NCBI GenBank assembly: GCA_035258565.1
Contig: DATFXF010000083.1
Coordinates: 1 to 10,452, forward strand
DNA from: DATFXF01 sp035258565
GTDB taxonomy: Bacteria; Acidobacteriota; Terriglobia; Acidiferrales; UBA7541
Length of the DNA: 10,452 bases
Direction of reading: 5' to 3'
Shown: piece by piece, positions 5,807-10,452 of the stretch
Layout of the letters: every line of letters begins with the position of its first letter
How positions within the stretch are numbered: the stretch's first letter is position 1
Translations under genes and position numbers: made by a program
The notes under the pieces: generated by a model
Told to the model about the DNA's origin: nothing
The model's database searches: none
What the model saw: only the letters and a program-made list of their open reading frames with translations

Positions 5807-6616
5807 ATGGGTAGCCTTCTCTCCATCGTTGCCGTGGGATTCTTCCTTGGGATGCGCCATGCGACCGATCCGGACCATGTGATCGCGGTCACCACCATCG
5901 TCAGCCGGCAACGCGACATCACGCGTGCTGCCTTGACCGGGTTTTTCTGGGGCGTGGGTCATACGCTAACCATTCTTGTCGTTGGCGCGGCGATCATTCT
6001 CCTGGGTTTTTTGATTCCTGCCCGGCTCGGCCTTAGCATGGAGTTGTGCGTTGGGCTGATGTTAATGGTCCTTGGTCTCATGAACCTGGTGAGCTTTCTC
6101 CGTGCGGCACCCGAGGCCTCGATTGAGGGCCATGATGGATCATTGGTGGTTCATTCCCATCCTCACATCCATGGCGATTACATCCACAGCCATCCGCTTA
6201 GACACGGGGCCGAGGTTCACCCGCACCGACCTGACCAGACGCCACTGGCATATCTGGATCGCATGCTTGGTTGGATTGGTGTCTATCAGCACCTTCGGCC
6301 CCTGATTGTCGGCATCGTTCACGGGCTCGCTGGTTCGGCGTCGGTGGCCCTGCTCGTTCTCGCCGCCATCAGAAACCCTCGTTGGGCAATCGCTTACCTT
6401 CTGGTCTTTGGGATCGGCACAATTGCGGGGATGATGCTGATCACCGTCGCCCTCGTCTTTCCGTTTGCCTATACCGCAAACCATTCCGCCCGGATGAACC
6501 GAAACCTCAGGATCGCGTCCGGTCTTGTGAGCCTCGGCCTCGGAATCTTTGTCGTCTATCAGATCGGAATTGTGAATGGCCTGTTCAGCGCTCACCCTCG
6601 GTGGACGCCAAAGTGA
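5807..6616 (+). CDS. NicO/UreH-like nickel/cobalt transporter
   Basis: This inner-membrane protein probably carries Ni2+ or Co2+ for metalloenzymes or cobalamin. The 269-residue product has about six membrane segments. The first helix carries the family signature RHATDPDHV, the HX4DH motif (H18, D23, H24). FFWGVGHTLTILVV with H52 follows, then HGLAGSA (about 172–178) and FGIGTIAGMM (about 201–210), which fit the UreH-like branch more than classical NixA/HoxN. A cytoplasmic or periplasmic loop at 109–140 holds ten histidines, a likely metal buffer. The start ATG has only a weak GAG 8 bases upstream (5796–5798). No urease, hydrogenase or cobalamin gene is nearby, so the metal served is unknown. 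A recombinase remnant directly downstream hints that it came with a mobile element. Confidence 0.85.
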   Translation: MGSLLSIVAVGFFLGMRHATDPDHVIAVTTIVSRQRDITRAALTGFFWGVGHTLTILVVGAAIILLGFLIPARLGLSMELCVGLMLMVLGLMNLVSFLRAAPEASIEGHDGSLVVHSHPHIHGDYIHSHPLRHGAEVHPHRPDQTPLAYLDRMLGWIGVYQHLRPLIVGIVHGLAGSASVALLVLAAIRNPRWAIAYLLVFGIGTIAGMMLITVALVFPFAYTANHSARMNRNLRIASGLVSLGLGIFVVYQIGIVNGLFSAHPRWTPK

Positions 6617-6704
6617 GCCGGTGAACTGCTACTTTCCCATCCAGATGCCAGCCGCTGCACAGTTAGCTTCAGGGAAGAATCGGTGGCGAGGAGAGCGTTC
6701 GTGC

Positions 6705-6933
6705 CCATTCGTGCTCTACTCGCTTGCGCCATACCTTTCTTACGCGGCGGGGCGAGAGCGGCTGCGACGCATGGACGCTGGCGCGGATCGCGGGGCACAG
6801 CTCCACCGGCATTTCAGCTCGCTACGTCCATCCCTCAGAGGATGCTGTGTTGGCCGCCGTCGAGAGGCTTGGTGGGCGCACGGGCTCAACGCAAGCTGTT
6901 GATGCGACCGAAAAGAGATTGCTAAGCGCGTAG
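6705..6933 (+). pseudogene. 3' remnant of a tyrosine recombinase (phage-type integrase)
   Basis: The last third of a tyrosine recombinase is recognisable. PFVLYSL (6705–6725) in one frame is followed, after a one-base shift at about 6725, by RHTFLTRRGESGCDAWTLAR and IAGHSSTGISARYVHPSEDAV in the next frame, to TAG at 6931–6933. The catalytic-box residues remain: the Arg of (L)RHTF, the His of AGHSS and the Tyr of RYVHP. The core-binding and N-terminal domains are absent. The transporter ends at 6616, and the 88 bases between hold no recognisable integrase sequence. Intact relatives are about 350–400 residues long, so this is a dead fragment. It is convergent with the kinase gene, whose stop is 17 bases away. 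It records a past integration or excision at this site. Confidence 0.75.
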
Positions 6934-6949
6934 ATTTCCCTGAAGAGAT

Positions 6950-9325
6950 TTACGGCGGCAGCCCGATGCGGCGCAGCAGGTCTTGGAAGCGCGGGTCCCA
7001 GCGCAGAGAGTCAAAAGTCGGCGCTACTTTGATCCAGGGCAACAAGCTATCGCGTTGCTCATAGGCTTTCTCCAGCCACTCGATAGCCTGCTTCCTTTCG
7101 CCAAGCCCTACATACACCCCAGCCAACAGATAAGGCGAAACGTAGTCTCGTTTTGAGAGCTCCCTCAGCTCGATAAGCACTTTCTCTGCGTCGGTCTTCC
7201 TGCCGGAGAAGCCGTACGTTGCTCCGAGTGCAGCTAGGGGCATGGGGTTGTTCCCGGAAAGCGCTCGTGCTCTTTCCAGTTCGGCTATGGCTTTGTCAAA
7301 CAGACCGGCTTTCCTATAGGCCAGGCCGAGGTTGAAGTGAGCGATGTAAAAATTCGGATCTAGTTCAACGGTGCGGAGCCCTTGTCGTATCGCTTCGTCC
7401 AAGTGGCCAGCATAGTAGAGAACCACACCCAGGTTGGCGTTCATGACGAGCGAAAGCGGGTCAAGCTCGGTGGCACGCTGGGCCTCAGCAATAGCTTCCT
7501 CGTGCCGCCCCATTATCGTTAGGAAGTACGAGTACCAGTGGTGCGCGGTCGAGTAGCCGGGATTCAGCTCCAGGGCGCGCTGGAATTCTCGTTCCGCTCG
7601 CGCCCAGTCCCATTCCCTTGCCAGAACGAAGGCAAGCGAGGTGTGGGCTTCGGGCAAAGTGTTGTCGAGCTCCAGCGCCTTGAGCGATGCTCGCTTGGCT
7701 CTGGGGAAAGCCTCGCTCGGTGTAAGGAACTGATTGCCTCCCAGCACGACGTAAGCGTCGGCTAGGCCGACGTAGGCCAGGGCGTAGGTGGGGTCGATGT
7801 CGGCGGCGCGTTGGAAGTAATCCACCGCCTTGGTCAATGCGTCCCGCGTCCTTTTGTTCCAGAAGTAGCGACCTTTCAGATACATCTCGTAGGCCTGGGG
7901 GTTGACGGCGCGCGCTACCGTCAAGCGCGTCCGCTCCTGCGGCGTCAGCCTGACCCGGATCTGCTCGGCGATGGCCTGGGCAACCTCCCCCTGCAAGGCC
8001 AGCACGTTTTGCAGATCGCGTTCGTAGCTGTCGGCCCACAAGTGCGTGTCGGTGGCCGCCCGGATCAACTGCGCCGTGATGCGCACTCGGTTGCCGACCC
8101 GCTGCACCGAACCCTCGATCACCGCATCCACGTTCAATTCCTTTGCGATGTCGGGGAGCCTCTTTTTCACTCTTTTGTACTGCATCACCGAGGTGCGAGA
8201 GATCACCTTCAGGGCCCCGATCTTTGAGAGGTCGGTAATGAGCGCCTCGGTCATGCCATCAGCAAAGTATTCCTGCTCGGGGTCGTGCGAGAGGTTCTCG
8301 AGCGGCAGCACGGCGAGCGATTCAATGTGCGGTGACGCAGCCCGGCCCAGCAGCCTCCCCCGCCATCCTCCAGTGTTCAACCCGACCAACAGGGCCACGA
8401 TCACCAGCACTCCCGCCGCACCATAAGCCGCCGGCAGCGCTGCTTTTCGCCAGCCTTTCGGTGCGGGCGCCGCTGCCGCTGCGGTCACCGCAGAAGGCGC
8501 AGCCAGGCGCCGCAGATCCACCAACAGCTCCTTTGCTGACTGATAGCGGTTCTCCGGGTCCTTCTCCAGGCACTTTAGGATGATGTCTTCCAGCTTGGGT
8601 GAAACTCCAGGATTGATTCGCCCGGGCCAGGGCGGAGGCTTGTGCTGGATGTCCGCCGCAAGGGCCGTCGGTAGCGTCGCCTCGAACGGACGCCGCGCGG
8701 TCGCCATCTCGTACAGCACCACCCCCAGAGCATAGATGTCCCCGCGCGCGTCCACCTTCTCTCCTCGCAACTGCTCCGGGGCCATATACGGTAGCGTGCC
8801 CGCTACCGCTTGCGTCTCGGTGAGGCTCTCGGTGAGCGTCGCCTCGCTCACCGGCCGCAGCAACTTGGCCAAGCCGAAATCCAACGCCTTCGCTTGGCCC
8901 CGCTCGGTGACAAAGATATTCGCCGGCTTGATGTCCCGATGGATGATGCCCTTCCCGTGCGCCGCCTCCAGCGCATCGGCTACCTGCATCCCCCACTCCA
9001 GCAGGTGCTTGCTCTCTACCGGTTTTGCTCCAATGCGATGCTTCAGCGTTTGGCCCTCGAGCAGCTCCATGACCATGAATTGCCGCCCTTGGTGTTCGCC
9101 AATGTCGTAAATCGTGCAGATGTGGGGATGGTTGAGCGCTGACGCGGCGCGCGCCTCCCGCTGGAATCTCTCGACCGCATGGCTATCCTTGGAAAGTTCG
9201 TCAGGCAGGAATTTGAGGGCGACCTGGCGGCCGAGCCGAGTGTCCTCAGCCTTGTACACCACCCCCATGCCGCCGCCACCGAGCTTCTCCAGGATGCGAT
9301 AGTGAGAGACTGTTTGGCCAATCAT
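6950..9325 (-). CDS. transmembrane Ser/Thr protein kinase with TolB-like and TPR domains
   Basis: The 791-residue protein is a Hanks-type kinase fused to sensor and scaffold parts. Kinase residues are complete: glycine loop GGGGMG (16–21), K38, E57, HRDIKPAN with D131 and N136 (129–136), DFG (149–151) and APE (182–184). One membrane helix follows at about 297–315. A TolB/FlgO-like domain begins at about 335 with SLAVLPLENLS, includes YFADGMTEALITDLSKI, and runs to about 455. From about 475 to the C-terminus come TPR units, such as ALAYVGLADAY, AEREFQRALELNPG and AHFNLGLAYRKAG. The kinase faces the cytoplasm and the rest is probably periplasmic. The ATG at 9325 begins MIGQTVSHYRIL, the usual start in this family, but has no Shine-Dalgarno. 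The substrate and ligand are unknown. The architecture is common in Acidobacteriota and Myxococcota. Confidence 0.92.
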   Translation of the reverse strand: MIGQTVSHYRILEKLGGGGMGVVYKAEDTRLGRQVALKFLPDELSKDSHAVERFQREARAASALNHPHICTIYDIGEHQGRQFMVMELLEGQTLKHRIGAKPVESKHLLEWGMQVADALEAAHGKGIIHRDIKPANIFVTERGQAKALDFGLAKLLRPVSEATLTESLTETQAVAGTLPYMAPEQLRGEKVDARGDIYALGVVLYEMATARRPFEATLPTALAADIQHKPPPWPGRINPGVSPKLEDIILKCLEKDPENRYQSAKELLVDLRRLAAPSAVTAAAAAPAPKGWRKAALPAAYGAAGVLVIVALLVGLNTGGWRGRLLGRAASPHIESLAVLPLENLSHDPEQEYFADGMTEALITDLSKIGALKVISRTSVMQYKRVKKRLPDIAKELNVDAVIEGSVQRVGNRVRITAQLIRAATDTHLWADSYERDLQNVLALQGEVAQAIAEQIRVRLTPQERTRLTVARAVNPQAYEMYLKGRYFWNKRTRDALTKAVDYFQRAADIDPTYALAYVGLADAYVVLGGNQFLTPSEAFPRAKRASLKALELDNTLPEAHTSLAFVLAREWDWARAEREFQRALELNPGYSTAHHWYSYFLTIMGRHEEAIAEAQRATELDPLSLVMNANLGVVLYYAGHLDEAIRQGLRTVELDPNFYIAHFNLGLAYRKAGLFDKAIAELERARALSGNNPMPLAALGATYGFSGRKTDAEKVLIELRELSKRDYVSPYLLAGVYVGLGERKQAIEWLEKAYEQRDSLLPWIKVAPTFDSLRWDPRFQDLLRRIGLPP

Positions 9326-9355
9326 GGAAAGAGAACCTACGTGTTGGGGAGTATC

Positions 9356-9384
9356 CTACTAGGGCGCACCTCGGGCCAAGTCAA
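9356..9384 (-). promoter_or_regulatory. candidate promoter for the kinase gene
   Basis: On the minus strand, TTGACT (9384–9379) and TAGTAG (9361–9356) are separated by 17 bases. The -35 is good and the -10 weak. Transcription would start about 25 bases before the kinase ATG. Confidence 0.25.
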
Positions 9385-9392
9385 CGCACAGC

Positions 9393-9420
9393 ATTATAAA
9401 AGGGCGCCCCTTGGAGGTAA
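9393..9420 (-). promoter_or_regulatory. candidate promoter pointing from the IS110 element into the kinase gene
   Basis: A perfect TATAAT (9398–9393) has TTACCT (9420–9415) 16 bases upstream on the minus strand. It would read out of the IS110 5' region into the kinase gene. The same bases read TATAAA on the plus strand, so the box could instead serve the transposase, although no -35 is seen there. Confidence 0.3.
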
Positions 9421-9451
9421 GTTTTGGGTGGAAGCCCCACCGTTACTTACC
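9416..9451 (+). ncRNA. structured 5' leader of the IS110 transposase
   Basis: GGTAAG (9416–9421) pairs with CTTACC (9446–9451). Inside it, GGTGG (9427–9431) pairs with CCACC (9437–9441) around an AAGCC loop, leaving internal loops TTTTG and GTTA. This stem with an internal loop sits directly ahead of the Shine-Dalgarno at 9454. IS110-group elements carry a bridge RNA in their 5' non-coding end, so this may be part of one, but the region is short and a translational control hairpin is possible. Confidence 0.35.
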
Positions 9452-9453
9452 GA

Positions 9454-9459
9454 AAGGAG
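9454..9459 (+). promoter_or_regulatory. ribosome-binding site of the IS110 transposase
   Basis: AAGGAG lies 6 bases ahead of the ATG at 9466. It supports this start. Confidence 0.7.
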
Positions 9460-9465
9460 CACCCT

Positions 9466-10452
9466 ATGAACATTGACAAGTATATTGGGCTAGACGTTCA
9501 TCAAGCAACGATCTCGATCGCGGTCCTGGATTCCGCTGGCAAGCTGGTGATGGAGTGCACCATCGAAACCAAAGCGGAAACCATCCTGCAGTTTTTCCAC
9601 GGGCTGCGCGGAAACCTGCACGTGACGTTTGAAGAAGGAACCTGTGCCGCCTGGTTGTACGACCTACTCAAGCCGCCCCGCGTCAACCGAGTCGTGGTGT
9701 GCAATCCGCGGAAGAACGCCTTGTTGAAAGCAGGCAACAAGAGTGACCGGATCGATGCGCGGAAGCTGGCCGACTTGCTGCGCAGCAACCTCCTTTCACC
9801 CGTCTACCATGGAGAGACCGGCGTGCGCACCTTGAAGGAGCTGGCCCGCAGTTACCTGACCATCACCAAAGATCTCACGCGAGTCATGAATCGCCTGAAG
9901 GCTGTGTATCGGAGCTGGGCCATTCGCTGTGCCGGTCAGGCAGTCTATGGGCTGCTCCATCGTGCCGAGTGGTTGCAAAAGATACCGGAGGCCGGCGTCC
10001 GCCGTCGAGCGGTGCGACTCTACCAACAGTTGGACGTGCTGCAGTCTCTGCGACAGGAAGCACGCCGGGAACTGTTGGCCGAGAGCCGGAAACATCCGGC
10101 GGCTCGAGTGCTACGGCAGATCCCTTACCTAGGCCCGGTTCGCGTTGCCGTGCTGATTGCCCTGCTGCAGACCCCCCATCGTTTCCGCACCAAGCGGCAA
10201 CTCTGGACTTACAGCGGTCTGGCCCTGGAGACGCACACCAGTGCGGAATATCGCTTCGTGGCCAGCCAACTGCAGCGCTCGAGGAAACCGCTCGCGATTC
10301 GTGGCCTGAATAGAAATCACAACCATGACCTGAAGTATCTCTTCAAAAGCGTGGCCACTACGGCCAGCGCGCGTCCCGGACCCTTCGGAGATTTCTACGC
10401 CGCTTTGGTCGCCAAGGGGATGAAGCCCGCGATGGCCCGTCTCACCCTGGCG
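9466..10452 (+). CDS. IS110-family transposase (DEDD recombinase), 3' end outside the window
   Basis: The frame runs 329 codons without a stop to the window edge. IS110 transposases are RNA-guided DEDD recombinases that move a circular intermediate and usually leave no terminal inverted repeats. The N-terminal RuvC-like domain opens with KYIGLDVHQATISIAVLD (D10), followed by FEEGTCAAWLYDLL (E57) and NKSDRIDARKLADLLR (D94, D97). These residues make a complete DEDD set. A helical linker precedes the C-terminal Tnp_20-type part, IPYLGPVRVAVLIALL and RFRTKRQLWTYSGLALE (about 219–255). The catalytic serine of this domain is probably S259 or S250. The visible end, DFYAALVAKGMKPAMARLTLA, usually lies some tens of residues from the C-terminus. 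Nothing seen suggests inactivation. Confidence 0.92.
   Translation, partial: MNIDKYIGLDVHQATISIAVLDSAGKLVMECTIETKAETILQFFHGLRGNLHVTFEEGTCAAWLYDLLKPPRVNRVVVCNPRKNALLKAGNKSDRIDARKLADLLRSNLLSPVYHGETGVRTLKELARSYLTITKDLTRVMNRLKAVYRSWAIRCAGQAVYGLLHRAEWLQKIPEAGVRRRAVRLYQQLDVLQSLRQEARRELLAESRKHPAARVLRQIPYLGPVRVAVLIALLQTPHRFRTKRQLWTYSGLALETHTSAEYRFVASQLQRSRKPLAIRGLNRNHNHDLKYLFKSVATTASARPGPFGDFYAALVAKGMKPAMARLTLA

Larger units (their letters stand above)
9326..10452 (+). mobile_element. IS110-family insertion sequence, left part
   Basis: An intact-looking transposase start with its own ribosome-binding site and structured leader lies 140 bases from the divergent kinase ATG. The left boundary is somewhere in 9326–9465 and cannot be fixed, because IS110 elements lack clear inverted repeats. 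AGGGCGC occurs twice in this interval (9361–9367 and 9401–9407) and may mark a boundary or an end-binding site. The right end is outside the window. Confidence 0.6.

Noticed and set aside
8322..8996. 224-codon minus-strand frame inside the kinase gene
   Set aside because: It is a shifted reading of the kinase catalytic domain with a Gly/Ala/Arg-rich product. The kinase frame is intact throughout.

Overview
The window looks like part of a bacterial chromosome of high G+C content, most likely from a soil Acidobacteriota. This is inferred from style, not proven. The kinase–TolB-like–TPR fusion, the MacB/LolD-type exporter pair and the stand-alone PilZ protein are all common there. There are no rRNA or tRNA genes and no CRISPR array.

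Layout. Positions 1–371 hold no confident gene, only a possible 3' end of a rightward gene. Positions 372–2257 (minus) form a two-gene unit: a DUF5752-like protein with two internal repeats, coupled by an ATGA overlap to a TreT-type trehalose synthase glycosyltransferase. A 378-bp spacer with two perfect palindromes follows. Next is a PilZ (c-di-GMP-binding) gene on the plus strand, read from a TTG start behind a perfect Shine-Dalgarno. A strong hairpin separates it from a convergent minus-strand pair, an ABC ATPase and a MacB/FtsX-type permease, again joined by ATGA.

Positions 5139–5806 are decayed or regulatory DNA. They hold the C-terminal remnant of a DinB-like gene on the minus strand, a small plus-strand ORF ending in a rho-independent terminator, and a foldable leader. 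The leader precedes a NicO/UreH-like nickel/cobalt transporter (5807–6616). Directly after it is the frameshifted 3' remnant of a tyrosine recombinase gene, the scar of an integrated element. A 791-residue transmembrane Ser/Thr kinase with TolB-like and TPR domains fills 6950–9325 (minus). An IS110-family transposase starts 140 bp upstream of it, diverges, and runs off the right edge.

Functionally, the genes point to stress and envelope physiology: trehalose synthesis, c-di-GMP sensing, lipoprotein or small-molecule export, metal uptake and kinase signalling. Mobile-element debris is scattered among them. No single new multi-gene defence-like system is visible. The most interesting items are the duplicated DUF5752 protein coupled to TreT, the structured RNA upstream of the metal transporter, and the IS110 5' leader, which may carry bridge-RNA or outward-promoter functions.
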